Below, piece after piece: positions 1-12,830 of a stretch of DNA of 32,918 nucleotides. Where the stretch lies: positions 1-32,918 of the forward strand of contig JALNQF010000411.1 in the NCBI GenBank assembly GCA_028456385.1, written 5' to 3'. The notes beneath the pieces are model-generated. The model ran no database searches. It was not told where the DNA came from and saw only the letters and a list, made by a program, of their open reading frames with translations. Each line of letters starts with the position of its first letter. Within the stretch, counting starts at the first letter, position 1. Made by a program: the position numbers and the translations under genes. Source of the stretch: Ophiosphaerella korrae (Eukaryota > Ascomycota > Dothideomycetes > Pleosporales > Phaeosphaeriaceae).

Positions 1-147
1 TATTATTATAGCTATTATAAGTTACTATTTTTAAAGCTTTTAAAGCTTACTTTTTATATTAGTAATTATTATACTAATACGTTTTATAGAGTAAAGCTAA
101 GAAAGCTACTTATATTAATACTTCTTACTCTTATACTACTTTTAACG

Positions 148-207
<60 letters not shown>
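148..207. repeat. (CTA)20 microsatellite
   Basis: Twenty uninterrupted CTA units. In one plus-strand frame they read as threonine followed by a lysine-rich stretch. Because RIP turns TG into TA, the ancestor could also have been a CTG/CAG array. Perfect periodicity in otherwise scrambled DNA suggests either uniform conversion or expansion after RIP. Confidence 0.95.
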
Positions 208-631
208 AGAAGAAAAAGTATACTAAGAAGACTCTAGTACTATAAATACTTTTACTTTTACTTTTACTTTCTTTTAAAGTTAATATAAGTACTTTTTATA
301 AGCTACTTTAATAAGAGCTACTATAACTCCTTTAAAGAAAAAGTTTAGTATTATATATACTATACTACTAGTAGCTATAGCTATATTCTTATATAAGTTA
401 ATTTAAAAAGCTTTTTTAGTTTTTTAATTTATTACTTTAAAAGCTACTCTAGCTCTTTATCTAATATTAGTTAACTAACTTATATTATAAGCCTAAAATT
501 ACTTACTATACTACTATTACTTTTATTACTACTTAGGCCTAGAAAGCTTTTTTAGAAAGCTTAAGGCTTTCTAAAAACTTTCTATATACTACTTAGTAAA
601 GTTATAAAAAAAACTTTAGGTTTTTAGACTT

Positions 632-711
632 TTTTACTACTTTTACTTTTACTTTAACTTATACTTATACTTATACTTACTACTACTACTACTACTACTT
701 TTACTTTTACT
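632..711. repeat. Pyrimidine-biased low-complexity tract
   Basis: Short-unit tandem runs of CTTTTA, CTTATA and CTA types follow one another. It is simple-sequence DNA with no coding signal. Confidence 0.75.
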
Positions 712-1479
712 TATAATCTTACTACTACTATACTTACTAAAGCTACTATTATAATAGAAGTAGTTACTACTTTACTAGCTAGTAATACTTAAGCTAAAAA
801 AGTCTTTATATCATATTTACGTATAAAGGTACTTTTTAGTAAGTTTATTAATTTTATATTTTAAATAAATACTTTATTTTAAGCTTAGCTCTAAGCTTTA
901 GCTCTATATTTTAGTACTATATATTAGTACTTTAATTTAAAGACTTTTCTATATACTTTATACTTTACTTTAGTAATTTTTATAACTTAAGCTTAGCTTA
1001 TATATCTTTAAAGTTAAGGTAAGCTTTAAATCTTTTAAATTACTACTCTAGAAAGTACTTAGTTAGGCTATCTACTAGTATCTTACTTCTTAGTATATAT
1101 AATACTTAAAATAAGCCTTTAGTATACTTTTATCTTAGCTATATATTCTATATATCTACGTAATATAAGTATATTATTACTCTTTTATTTTTACTTATAA
1201 TAAGTCTAATTATTTACTAATTATTATAGAAAATAGTTTAAGTAGCTCCTAGGTCTAATATAAGCTCTTAAAAGAGCTTTTTTAATACTATTACTTTTTT
1301 ACTTATATACTTAAGTATAAGTAACTTAGCTTTAGTAGTAGAAGTAGTTACTATAGCTTATTATACTACCTTTTATATTACTACTCTACTAAAGAGTATT
1401 ATAATATAGCTATAAGATAAGTAGTATATTACTAGATTATTAGTAAATAATACATCTCTATATATAAGTAGCTTAGTAC

Positions 1480-1524
1480 CTTACTACTTACTATCTTACT
1501 ACTTACTACCTTACTACTTACTAT
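1480..1524. repeat. 15-bp tandem repeat, 3 units
   Basis: Three consecutive copies of CTTACTACTTACTAT differ by one C/T transition in the middle unit. The unit length is a multiple of three, so it could once have lain inside a coding region. Confidence 0.85.
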
Positions 1525-4500
1525 ACTAAACTAATAAGTACTAAGTTCTATATAAGTAAATAATAACTTAGTTTACTACTTTAAAATACTTTTAGCTTAG
1601 ATTTATAAAATATTAAGAGAGCTTAGTAGCTATAAATATAATATCTAGTTATACTATTATTAGTATATATAAGATAAATCCTACTTACTTTTAGTAGTTT
1701 TTAATTTTATACTTTATAGCCTCTCTTTTACTTAGCTATAGCTCTTTTACTAGTAATAAAGTTACTAGAAAGCTTATAAAGTTTATAAAATTAAACTTTT
1801 TTACTATCTTATTAATATACTTATTATAGATAAGTATAATAGTTTTATCTAGCTAACTCTATATTACTTATATACCTAAGAACTAGCTTACTAGGCTTTT
1901 ATCTTCTATATTATAAGCTTATTTAATTCTTTTAATAATTTAGTAAGCTTCTAATTAGTAGATTTTATAATATATTAATAATATATTATTAATATAGAAA
2001 AGAAAAAGAATTTTATACTCTTTATTATAGAATTAGTATAGCTTTTCTTTTAAAACTATAAGACTAGCTTATTTAAGTATTTTTAAGAGCTCTTTATACT
2101 AAAAGAGTAGTAAGTCTTTTAGGCTATATAGCGCTTAATTAAGCTTAATATACTTACTAACTACTTTAAACCTATTTAGGAGCTTATAAATAACTACTAG
2201 TTAATAATCTTTATATATATAGAGGAAAGCTCTAATAATATTATACTAAGCTACTTCTAAGTTAAACTTAGCTATAATTACTATTATAGTTTAAAATAAG
2301 CGTACTACTAATATAGTAGTATAAGTTAATTATATTAAATTAATTATTTAGAAGTCTTTATATACTATAATCTAAGCTTTATACTTAAAAAAGTAGCTAT
2401 TTTAGTTAAGTTTATATATAAAAACCTACTTTAGAAGTAGTAGCTAATTACTTAATTATAAGTACTCTATCTCCTCCTAGGTACTAGCTACTAGTAGTAT
2501 ATTAATCTCTTTCTTAGCTACTTATTTAAAGAGCTACCTATATAAGTACGTATATAAGTACTTTTAATTTTATAGTAGTAGTAAGAACTTATTTTAATAT
2601 AGATAAGCTTATAGCTATAGCTTAAGCTAAGTAGCTACTATAATTATAGTATTTACTATAGTAAGCTCTATATTTAGGTTATAGTCTATTAGTACTTATA
2701 AGAGTAGCTTATCTAGTATACTACTCTATTTACTCTACTCTAGTTTATATAATAATAAGTAAGCGCTTAAGCTTCTAGCGCTATTATCTAGCTTGTTATT
2801 TTAGAGTCTTTAGCTTAATCGCGTTAGTACTAGCTATTACTAGCGTATATACTACTAATAAGCTCTAACTATATTATTTAGAGCTATATAAAATATAGCT
2901 ACTTAATAAAAGATAGTATCTACTTTATTTAGAACTATAGAAGCTATAGCTACTTAAAGAAAAGTAGTTTAATAAGTAGTAGTTTAATTTAAACTTTTAT
3001 CTATTAGCTACTCTAAAGTACTTACTTTTCTAGTTAATTATAATTTCTAAGAGCTTTTAGATACTTTACTATATTAATTTCTATAATTAATATTAGTACC
3101 TATATACTAAACTCTTTAAAGTTTAAGTATTTACTCTAAAGTTTAAAAGCTACTAAGCTTAAGTTACTCTATATAGATTCTATATAGTTTACTAGCTAAG
3201 CTTACTACTTATATAGAATTTACTTCTTATTCTACTAAGATAGCTAGCTAGCTAGCCTAGCTTTTAGTATTACGTAGAGCTCTACCCTCTAGATTTTACT
3301 CTAGGTACTTACTTTACTAGTTACTTTCTAGGATTTAAGCTACTTTATAAAGCTAGTTATATATATTATTTTAGGTTTTTTTTATATTATACGCTATATC
3401 TTTATATAATATATTTATAAGTTTTTAAATCTTTAGCTTTAAAAGCTTTTAATAAGCTTTACTCTTTTTATTATAAAAAAGCTACTTATTAAATATTATA
3501 TTCTATATATATTAGATACTCTATATCCTACTAGATATCTAATATAGCTCTAAGAGCTTATTTTAAAGCTTTTCTTATTACGTCTAGCTACTTACTCCTT
3601 ATTAAGTAGATATATATAGTAGCTATAAGTATATACTCTACTCTAATCTAGCTAAAAGTCTACTATAGTAGCTTTTACTTACTTTAGCTAATAGTATCTA
3701 AAGTACTATCTAAACTAGCTATTAAGTACTATATTAAGAGCTTATATATTATAAGTATAGCTTAGGCTTATATTATATAGCTATATAGCTACTTTTACTA
3801 TCTCTAGCTAAAGCCTCTCTAGTAAGTTAGTACTTATCTTTATTTTAATTACTTTTATTATTATTTCTTAACTAGCTCTCTTAGCTCTTCTATTTAGCTT
3901 ATATATATATACTAAAGAGCTCTTAATTATAATCTTTTCTTATTTAGCCTAAATTTAGAAGTATATCTTACTTTTTTATAAGAGCGTTACTACTTTATTA
4001 TCTTACTAGAGTATATATATATATAGCTTATAGTATATTAGTAGCTACTTTATAAAGCTTTTAAATACTTTTATTATTTTTTAAAGAAATTTACTTTATA
4101 ATAGGTATATATAGAGCTTACTACTATACTTATACTTAAGTAGTATAGTCTAAACCTTTTTAAAGTAGCTAGTAAGTATATTAAATAGGTTTTATACTAC
4201 TTACTAGTATAAGTATAAAGCTTTTTCTCTAAGCTATTTTAAAATAACTTACTTAGCGTATACTATTAAGTAATACTTATACTTAATACATACTATTCTA
4301 TAAATACGTACGTTTTTTATACTTATTACTAGCGCTTATAGTACTTTTAGTCTAATATAACTAGCTCTAGTATACTAGAGTTCTTTTAAGTTACTTCTAG
4401 GCATTATATACTATAAGTTAAGCTAGTAATTAACTTAATTACTTTAAGTTATACTTATAATAGTTAGATAAAATATAATAGGCTTATATTTAATAAAAGT

Positions 4501-4914
4501 AAAGTTATATTTACGTATTAGTATTACTAGTATAATACTTTCTACTAGTATTCCTACTCTTAGAGTTATATTAAAACCTTAATACTAAGCTTTAGATTAC
4601 TATTATTAAGCTTTAAATACTATATTAATATAAAATCTTTTAACTACTACTACTTTATAAAGTATAAGATTCTTTATATATTTACTATTAGTTCTATATA
4701 GAGCGTTTTTAAGAATTTAAGTACTTTTACTAAGTATTAAAAATACTTATATACTTACTTCTATATAGCTTATACTTTTTACTTTTATAAAAGAGCTTAG
4801 TTCTATAAAGTTTATTAAGTTAACTAAGTAGAAAGTAGCTCTATTATTAAGTATAGTACTTTTAGAAAGTAAGTAAGTATTAAAATCTAGTATTAAATAG
4901 GCTCTAAGAGTAAG

Positions 4915-4998
4915 CTTAATAAGTTTACTAAAGTTAATAAGTATACTTAAGTTAATAAGTATACTTAGGTTAATAAGTATACTTAAGTTAATAAGTAC
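4915..4998. repeat. 18-bp tandem repeat, about 4.7 units
   Basis: Copies of GTTAATAAGTATACTTAA begin at 4933, 4951, 4969 and 4987, with a more degenerate unit at 4915. Differences between the three full units are purine transitions. The 18-bp period fits a six-residue protein repeat; on the plus strand one frame reads Val-Asn-Lys-Tyr-Thr-stop, where the stop could derive from Gln. Coding origin is inference. Confidence 0.85.
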
Positions 4999-7401
4999 TA
5001 CGTTTAGCTAACCTAGGTAGACTAGAGCCTTTAATTTAACTAACTCTAAGCTAGCTTTAACTAGTTCTTAAGAGAGACTAGCTTACTTTTAAGTTACTAG
5101 GGTTTTAACTACTATAAAGTATAGCTTATCTAAATAAGCTTATATTTTTACTTTTCTATTATTATCTATTTTAAATAGATTACTAGTAAGTACTACTTAT
5201 ACCTATTTATAATTTTATAGCTTCTAGTAGTAAGCTTAGCTATATAAGTAGTTATATTTTAAGTTAGAACTTAATACTTATAGCTTAGATCTTCTAAATA
5301 TTATAAATACGCTAGCTCTTTAATTAGTAGTTTAGAGCTTATACTCTTATAATAGAGCTAAGTAAATACTACTAATTTACTTTAGTATAAGTACTTTTAA
5401 GCTAAAGACTAAGCTCTAGATTACTAATTAGCTTATTATCTAAGCTTAGTCTAGAGCTAGCTTTAGTATTAACGCTTCTAAGAAATCTTATACTATAAGC
5501 TTACTTATTACTTCTAAGATATTATATATAATTACGCGTTAATATAAGTATAGCTACTTATTATACTAGAGCTCTAGTAATTAGCGTCTTTAGTAAGCCT
5601 TCTATAAATAGGCTTAGTATTAAGCTTAGATAAGATTACTAGTACTAGTATTAAATAGAGCTAGTAAGTCCTTTAGTATTTAGATAAGCTCTTATAACGT
5701 AGCTTTATTATTTATAAGTAAAGTTATTTTAGTTATTACTAGATAGCTTAGATTAACTATAGTATTTACCTAAGTACTTAGCGCTCTAAGATATACTATT
5801 TATAATATCTAGGTATCTTTTTTAGCTTAGTATTTATTTATTATAAGCTTATAAGTAGCTACTTATTCTATAGATACTAAGATCTTTAGTTTAAGTTAAG
5901 TTAGTTTATTAGCGTATATATTAAGAGTATTATTAGCCTCTAAGTTAATAAGCTTTAATATACTTAGCTTAAGTATATTATAATAGAGTTATATAAACTA
6001 TACTAGCTATTATAAGTACTTATTAAGTAAGGTAGTACTTTTATTAAGTAGAGTTATCTTACTATAAGATATTATAAGCGTTTAAGTAATAGATAAAATA
6101 AGATAAAATAAAATAAAAGTATACTAAGCTTATAATCTCTTACTATAGTATATAAGATAAAACTATTAAGTAATTTTTAGTACTAAGCTTATAACTATTA
6201 TAATATATAAGCTTAAAAATAAGTAAAAAATAATTATTAATTAAAGAGAGATCTAAGTTAAGCTACTTATATATAATAGAGTAGCTTAAATAGCTTATAT
6301 AGCTTACTTACTACTATAAGCTTACTTAAATTATATAGAATAAAGCTCTAACTTATAATAAGTTAGGTATTAAAAATTAATAAGTAAGAAAAGAATTTAG
6401 TAAGTAAAAATATATTAAGTAAAAAAACTATTATAAAAGAGTAAAAAATTATTATAGCTTATAAAACGTATATAAAAAAAAATAGTAAAAAAGTTAATAG
6501 CTACTACTATAAGCTATATAATATATCTATATAAAAATTTTATTAAATAACTTAGAAACTACTTAAATACTCTATAAATAACCTTTTAGATATTAGATCT
6601 AGAGGCTTTAAAAGAAAGTTATTATAAGTAAAAGATAAGAGTAGTATCTTTAATATCTTAAACTATAGCTAAAATACTCTAAAATAAAACTAATAGCTAA
6701 TATAAAGAAATAAAAGTAGTATAACTTAAGCTTTATATTAAGTAATAGTACTAATAAAGCTAGTATTCTCTTAGAGTAAGCTTAAGTAAGTTATAACTAT
6801 AGCTAGAGTTAGATTAGTAGTTTATAAACAATATATAGTAATTAATACCTAAAGAGCTATAACTTATTTAAAAAAAAAGATACTTTTAGAAACTTAATAT
6901 CTTTATTCTCTTTTATTAATATTAATATTTTAGCTAAAAAGCTTAAGTTACTATATAACTATATATATAGTTTATACTAGATACTAAACTATTTATAGAA
7001 GTAGAGCTAAATTATAAATTTTAATTATTTTAGATCTAATAGTTTAAGTACTTTACTACTAATAAAATAAGAAAAAGAGTTTATAAGTTAAAGTAAGTTT
7101 TACTTTCTTTTTAAGCTAAAAGCTTTTAATTAAGTATAGTAGCTTAATAGAACTAAGCTCTTAAAAGAAAAGTAAAAGTATATAGAAAAGTATTATAAAG
7201 AAAAGAATAGTAAAAAGAAGTAAGTAGTTACTAAAAAAATATAAGTACTAAGAGCTTTATAAAGAAGTAAACTATTAAAGAAAAAAAGTATAAAAAAGCT
7301 AATATACTTTTAGGTTATAAAATATAATTTATAAGAGTATAAATAATATTTAGAGTTAGTTTAGCTAATAAAGTTTAAGGTCTTTAAAACTAATAAGCTC
7401 T

Positions 7402-7447
7402 TAGGCTCTAGATTTATATTAGGTATATATTATCTACTATAATAGTA
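7402..7447. repeat. Direct repeat with 10256-10303
   Basis: About 45 bp (TCTTAGGCTCTAG, then a shared TTTATATTAGGTATATA core, then a TACTATAATAGTAGT-type end) recurs at 10256-10303 with a few differences, some of them transitions. At the second site it lies between two LTR copies. It may mark the edge of another repeat family. Confidence 0.6.
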
Positions 7448-8476
7448 GTTATATTCTTACTTTTCTAGGTTTATATTATTAATATATATTTTATCTAGCT
7501 TAAAGTATCTATATCTACTTTAAACTTAGTTATTCTTATATTTATATTAGTACTTATACTTAGGTTTATACTCTTTACTTTCTTTATATAGTAGTTTTAT
7601 ATTCTTACTATTTACTATATATTTATATATATAGTAATTAACTTAAATTACTTTATTTATTAAGTTCTCTAATATCTTAATTATAGCTTTACTATATACT
7701 AGCTAACTTTAAATATTACTTTTAAGTCTTTATTAAAATATCTTTATTAATAACTTATTATTTTATTATATTTATATTACGTAGCTTTAAAAATTATTAG
7801 TATAGTCTACTACTACTTTATCTTATTATAGCTACTATATTATATACTTTACTACTACTATCTTATTTACTAGTAGAAAATCTTATTATACTTTATCTTT
7901 AAACTTAATCTTTTCTTTAAATATCTTATTATAGTTTTTATTATTATTATTATTAAAGTATTTTTTAAAGTATAGTATAACTTATTTCTCTACTTTACTC
8001 TTTATATAAAATAATATAAGTATAGCTTTATTTTTATATTTTACTTAGTTTACTTTAAAAAAGAAATTAAGTTATAAGATTTATAGTTTAAGCTTATTTT
8101 ATTCTTTATAGTAAAGGTCTAGCTTAGTAACTTTAGAAGTAGTAGTATAAGTTACTTCTATATACTAGTTATTTATATTTATTAATATATTACTTATCTT
8201 AAAAGTATTTACTATATTAAGATATTAAAACTAGTAAAAGTAATAAAAGTAAGTAAGCTTTTATAAGATAAGTAAAGTTAATAAATAAGTTAGTTACTTA
8301 ACCTAATTAATAGTTAGCTTTTATTAAAGTATTATAAGGTATATAAGTATTTATAAGTAAATAAAAATCTAATTAAAGTATTAGTTATAATACTCTATTT
8401 AAATAAGAAGTAAAATAAAAAAATTAAATATAATAGTTTATAAAAGTCTATTAATATTTCTATATACTTACTATCT

Positions 8477-8574
8477 AGTATTTATTCTTAAGTACTTACT
8501 CTAAAGTATTTACTTCTAAGTACTTATTCTAGAGTATTTACTCTAAAGTGTTAACTCTAGAGTATTTACTACTA
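8477..8574. repeat. 14-bp minisatellite, 7 units
   Basis: Seven head-to-tail units of the type AGTATTTACTCTAA start at 8477, 8491, 8505, 8519, 8533, 8547 and 8561. The sixth unit keeps a TG (AGTGTTAACTCTAG), which is rare in this block. Variation is mostly C/T plus a few changes in the last four bases. The 14-bp period is not a multiple of three, so the array is not a coding repeat. Confidence 0.9.
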
Positions 8575-9019
8575 AATAGTTACGTTTTTAGCTATACTAT
8601 ATTACCTAGCCTAATTACGTATAATATAATAGCTTACTTACTACTTAGTATTATAATAATAGTATATTAGTAATATAACTTTCTTTATCTTTTTATATAT
8701 ACTATACTAGAAATAGCTTATTACTTTATACTATCTTTATAGTAAGTAGTATTATAGCTATTAACTCTTTTAGTAAAGTAGACTAGCTATAGTATAGTAG
8801 TAAGCTTTTTATTATAATAGTATTTACTAATATAATATAAGTAGAGTAATTATAATATTAAACTAAGTTACTAGTAGATTAAAAGTATTATAGTAAGAAT
8901 ATAAAGAGTTAAGTTATAGTAAAAGGTATTATAATAAGTAAAGTAATTACTAACTACTTAGTAATTCTTTTAAAGAGCTTATATACTCTTTTTCTAAAGC
9001 TAACTACTTTAAGCTAACT

Positions 9020-9802
9020 TAAAATAGAGTAGTTTTTAATAATAATAAAAGAAACTACTACTTAGTAAAATAAATAAGTATAGATAAAAAAAAGTAGATA
9101 TAAGATAATATATAAAAACTAAAAGAAAATCTTAACTACTTTAAGAAATTAAAAGACTTCTAAAGTTAAAATCTACTAGACTACTTAGTAGTAAACTAAG
9201 AGAGTTTATATTATTATTAATAAGCTAAAACGTATTAGATATACTTAATATAATAGAAGCTAGAGTAGCTTTTACTATATATTTAAAGTCTAGCTTAAAT
9301 TCTAAAAAATTAAACTATTTAATAAACTTTTTATTATTTAAAGCTTTTATCTTCTAAAGATAAGCTAAGTAAACTTAGTTATTAGATTACTATTTCTAAT
9401 TCTTAAAAAGTTAAGCTTAATATTCTTTTAGTATATAATAAAAAGCTTTTTATAGCTTTTTATACTTTTTTTTAGCTTTTATAATCTATAATAATAGTTT
9501 TTTTTAAGTATAGTTAATAGTTTATTTTATTAAAAATAAGTATAGATACGTATAAAAGTACCTTTAACTTATACTTTACTATACTTTAAAAAAAAATAAT
9601 AATATAAGATTTAAAGATTTATAATAATAATATAAAAATATTATAATACTATAGTATAATATATAATTAGCTAAAGTAAAATAAAAATAAGTTAATAGAG
9701 TAAGTATAAAAGATAGTAAAGAACTTTATATTAATAATAAAACTAGATTAATAACTTTAGCTCTAAAATATAAAAATAAAAACTTACTTAAAAAAGAAAT
9801 AG
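9020..9802 (+). pseudogene. Chromovirus pol 3' end (chromodomain) and 3' tail
   Basis: Truncated, RIP-mutated end of a Ty3/Gypsy element. At about 9034-9180 the translation shows NYYLVK, then a RIP stop at the usual Trp, then an I-x-x-D-K-K stretch and a downstream NLNYFKKLKDF segment. These match the chromodomain remnants at 27.1-27.3 kb and 18.3-18.45 kb. The following 600 bp aligns with the post-pol tail before the LTRs at 24653 and 27917 and ends in an A/G-rich polypurine tract. Integrase and everything upstream are missing; the left break lies near 9020. In living elements a C-terminal chromodomain steers integration to methylated-histone chromatin. Non-functional here. Confidence 0.75.
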
Positions 9803-10255
9803 TATTATATATATAATAAGAAGAATTATAATAGAACTAATTAGTTTTAACTTAAGTACTAATAAAGTATAAAATAAGTAAAGTAATAACCTAGATTAAA
9901 AAACTACTTAAAACTAGAATATAAAATATAATCTCTTTATCTATTAAGTATATAAATAAGAAATAATTATAAATTAATAGATTAGTAATCTATTATTTTA
10001 TAGTTACTAAGACTAGATATAAGTAGTATATTAATAGATTAGTATAAGTATATAAGCTATAGTAATATATATTATTAAGTTAGTATTAGTAATTTAATTA
10101 TTAACTATAAGTAATAATATATTAATATTATAAGATATATTTTTATTATTTATAGCTTATTACTTAATTACTTTTATACTTAAGTTATTAACTCTTAATC
10201 TATTATACTTATTTCTAGAAGTTCCTTATAGTTAAATATAAGTAACTCTATTATA
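9803..10255 (+). mobile_element. Chromovirus 3' LTR, plus orientation
   Basis: About 453 bp from TATTATAT to CTATTATA, the RIPed forms of a TGTTAT...ATTACA-type LTR. It follows the polypurine tract of the fragment to its left and shares internal blocks with the LTRs at 17.2, 23.8, 24.7 and 27.9 kb. Examples are AATAAAGTATAAAATAAGTA near its start and TTATTAACTCTTAATCTA near its end. Both termini are inferred by comparing copies. Confidence 0.75.
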
Positions 10256-10287
10256 TCTTAGGCTTTAGGTTTATATTAGGTATATAA

Positions 10288-10691
10288 TACTATAATAATA
10301 GTAGTAATAGAAAATAATTAAATAGAACTAATTAGCTTTATAATAAAAGATAACTATATATATAACTTATAAAATAATAAACTATATTAAAAAGTTAATT
10401 ATAATAAATATATATAATAACTTTATAGCTTTATAAGACTTAGTAGTTAGAAAGCTATAAAGTAGTATTACTACTTTATAAAACTTAGTATAAATAAAGC
10501 TATAAAGCTAATATTAAAATAATAAGTATATAATTAGTAGTATTATGTATTATTAGAAAATTATTAGTAATCTAATTTCTAACTAAGAATAATAATACTT
10601 TAATATTACTTATTAGAAATTATTTTACTACTTATAGTTTATTATATAATTACTATTTATTTTTTAGTTAAAAACTTAAAGCTTTATTATA
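10288..10691 (+). mobile_element. Related LTR copy, probably solo, plus orientation
   Basis: About 404 bp aligning with the other plus-strand LTRs (shared AGAACTAATTAG, ATTATTAGTAATCTAAT and TTATAGTTTATTATATAATT-type blocks). It starts only about 30 bp after the previous LTR, and no recognisable internal element sequence follows it. It may be a solo LTR or the edge of a deleted element. Both ends are approximate. Confidence 0.6.
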
Positions 10692-11751
10692 ATAATAAAA
10701 ATACTAGAAATAAGTAGCTATAATAAAATTACTACTATATACTAATACTTAAAAGTAGCTCTTTACTTACTATCTAGTTACTTAAATAAGTATAAAAGTA
10801 CTAAATAGCTTTTCTTAGTAGATATAAACTCTAAGTTCTTTTTTTCTATTTTTTAAGCTATTTATTATTAAGTTTATTAAGATTTACTAAAGGTTATATA
10901 TAAGTTACTAAAAAACTTTAATAAGTTAAAAACTAAAAGTAATATTAAATCTTAGATCTAGAAGTCTTACTAGAATAATATTACTATAGTTAAGTATTAT
11001 TTTTAAATTATAAAGTAAGTAAAAGTATATACTTTTTTACTTAAAAAAAATACTTATAAAGTAATAATAAAAAGTAGTAATATTATAATAAAAAAATTTA
11101 GTATAAAACTATTATATAATATTTTTATTAAAAAATATCTTTTACTAATAAAAAGTATACTATTATAAAACTAAATAAGTTTTAGTTTATTTTTATATAT
11201 TAAAGTAATTTAGTAAGTACTATTATAGAGTTATGTACCCGATATAGATTTAGGGCCTAAGAGCTTATTAGTCTTAAGGATCTTAAACTTTATTAGCTAA
11301 ACTAACTCTAAATATTATTTACTTTCCTATAGGTTATATCCTATAACCTAAAGGCTTATTAGCTACTTTCTTTTACCTCTCTTTCTTAATAGTTTACCTT
11401 CTTATAAGCTCTTAGTACTTATATTTCTTTAGTAACTACTTACTCTCTTTTTACTATTCCTTTCTTTATAATACTCTACTATAGTACTTTAAATTCTCTT
11501 TATATATAGTATATAGTTATAGCTTTACTAAAGTATTTACTTTTACTAGTATAAGTAACTTTAATAAAAAGATTACTAAAACTTTATAAAACTTTTTACT
11601 TCTTTATAATAAGTTTTTTATAACTTATAAGTAGTATAAGTTTATATTTTTTTAGTAACTTACTTATAAAAGTAAGTACTTATATAAAAAGTATATTAAA
11701 GAAAAAAATAAATAAATATAAAAAGTAAAGTTAAGATCTTAGATTATTTAT
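10692..11751. other. RIP-degraded DNA between two LTR copies
   Basis: No reading frame or recognised domain. The first 540 bp is A-rich on the plus strand; from about 11230 the bias turns to T and C. The switch coincides with a short pocket (11233-11350) that retains ATG, CCC and GGGCC words, so it probably marks a junction between two different sequences. Confidence 0.6.
11330..11350. other. Short perfect inverted repeat
   Basis: Nine-base arms (TAGGTTATA and TATAACCTA) are separated by the three bases TCC. A hairpin could form. No poly-T run or gene end lies beside it, so a terminator role is not supported. Confidence 0.6.
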
Positions 11752-12145
11752 TATAATAGAGTTACTTATTATTAACTATAAGTAACCTTTAGGAAAAAGT
11801 ATAGTAGATTAAAAGTTAATTACTAAAGTATATATAGTAATTAAGTAATAGACTTATAAATAATATAATAATTCTTATAATATTAAAATATTATTACTCT
11901 TAGTTAAAAATTTATTTACTAATACTCTTTTAATAGTATATATCTTTATAAACTATATACTTATACTATTTTACTACGTTTATAGCTTTATAAGTACTAA
12001 GCTTTATAAAACTATAAAGTTATTATATATTTTTATTATAATTAATATTTTAATTAAAATTATTATCTTATAAGTTATAGATATTATTATCTTTTATTAT
12101 AAAGCTAATTAGTTCTATCTAGTTTTTTTTATTACTACTATAATA
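11752..12145 (-). mobile_element. Chromovirus-type LTR, minus orientation
   Basis: About 394 bp; read on the minus strand it runs from TATTATAGTAGTAAT to GTAACTCTATTATA, the same termini as the other LTR copies. Shared blocks include AGAACTAATTAG near the start and GTTAATAATAAGTAA near the end. No polypurine tract adjoins its start, so a solo LTR or a 5' LTR of a truncated element is possible. Confidence 0.7.
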
Positions 12146-12590
12146 TTTATAGTTAGATTATAAGCTTAGTAAAGCTAAGCTCTTAAAGTAAAAAAAGTTT
12201 ATATTAGTAATAAAAGAGTACTCTTTTATATAAGTAAAAAGCTTATCTAAAAAGTATATAAAAGATATAAAAAATAATTAAGAGAAAAATTATTAAAGAT
12301 AGACTACTAAATTTTTAAGATATAAGATAAATTAAATAGAATATCTATTAAATTAAAAAGTAAAAATATTTATAAGTTATATTAAGCTACTATCTTTTAT
12401 ATAATAGTATAGTACTACTTTTACTTTATACTTAGCTTTATATCTAGCCTATATATATATAATAGTATATAGAGTACTTAATAATATCTTTTTTCTTTTT
12501 AGTTAATATAAAATAGTAAACTTATTTCTATAGTAGATTAGGTTTATATAAAGTTATAGTACTAAGTAAATTAGTATTAGATTTTTTTTA
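12146..12590. other. RIP-degraded DNA at left edge of the island
   Basis: AT-rich and CA/TG-free, without recognised content. CA and TG reappear abruptly from about 12595, marking the edge of the RIP-affected block. Confidence 0.7.
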
Positions 12591-12830
12591 CGCCTTGTTT
12601 AGATATTAAAAGAATACTAAGAATTAATTTAACTAGGTATAAGCTAAGTAAGTAGTATACGTAGCATACAAGCTATTTTAGGGGTAGTAAATTAGGTAGT
12701 AATTAGGCTCTAGCTAGTATTTAACACTAGTAGATACACTAAGATAGAATTATAGTAGGTTTTATGTGCGAGACAGTCTAATATTACTACTTACTTAGTA
12801 TACTTTGTTAGTGGCACGCTTAGGTTTGAT
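12591..12830. other. Partly RIPed boundary segment with 14-bp inverted repeats
   Basis: Intermediate composition: AT-rich but with scattered CA and TG. A perfect 14-bp inverted repeat (CTAAGTAAGTAGTA at 12644-12657 and its complement at 12785-12798) spans 155 bp. It could be a small non-autonomous DNA transposon, but no clear target duplication is visible. Confidence 0.4.

Larger units (their letters stand above)
1..6080. other. RIP-saturated AT-rich DNA, origin unassigned
   Basis: About 6 kb with practically no CA or TG dinucleotides. The surviving C and G sit almost only in CT/AG contexts, so AGCT is the dominant GC-containing word. This is what saturated RIP leaves. The plus strand is richer in T and C than the A-rich sense strands of the chromoviruses further right. 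No intact reading frame exists; every frame is broken by TAA or TAG, the stops RIP creates from Gln and Trp codons. I found no match to the chromovirus gag, pol or LTR segments seen elsewhere in the window. It may be a different transposon family or a duplicated gene, but I cannot say which. Confidence 0.8.
6081..9019. other. RIP-degraded AT-rich DNA, unassigned
   Basis: No intact reading frame. The strand bias flips several times: A-rich on the plus strand at about 6.1-7.4 kb, T-rich at 7.45-8.2 kb, A-rich again to 8.4 kb. This suggests several fragments in alternating orientation. A lysine-rich stretch at about 7.15-7.3 kb is only a composition effect as far as I can judge. I could not align this stretch to the chromovirus gag or pol remnants in the right half. 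Confidence 0.7.
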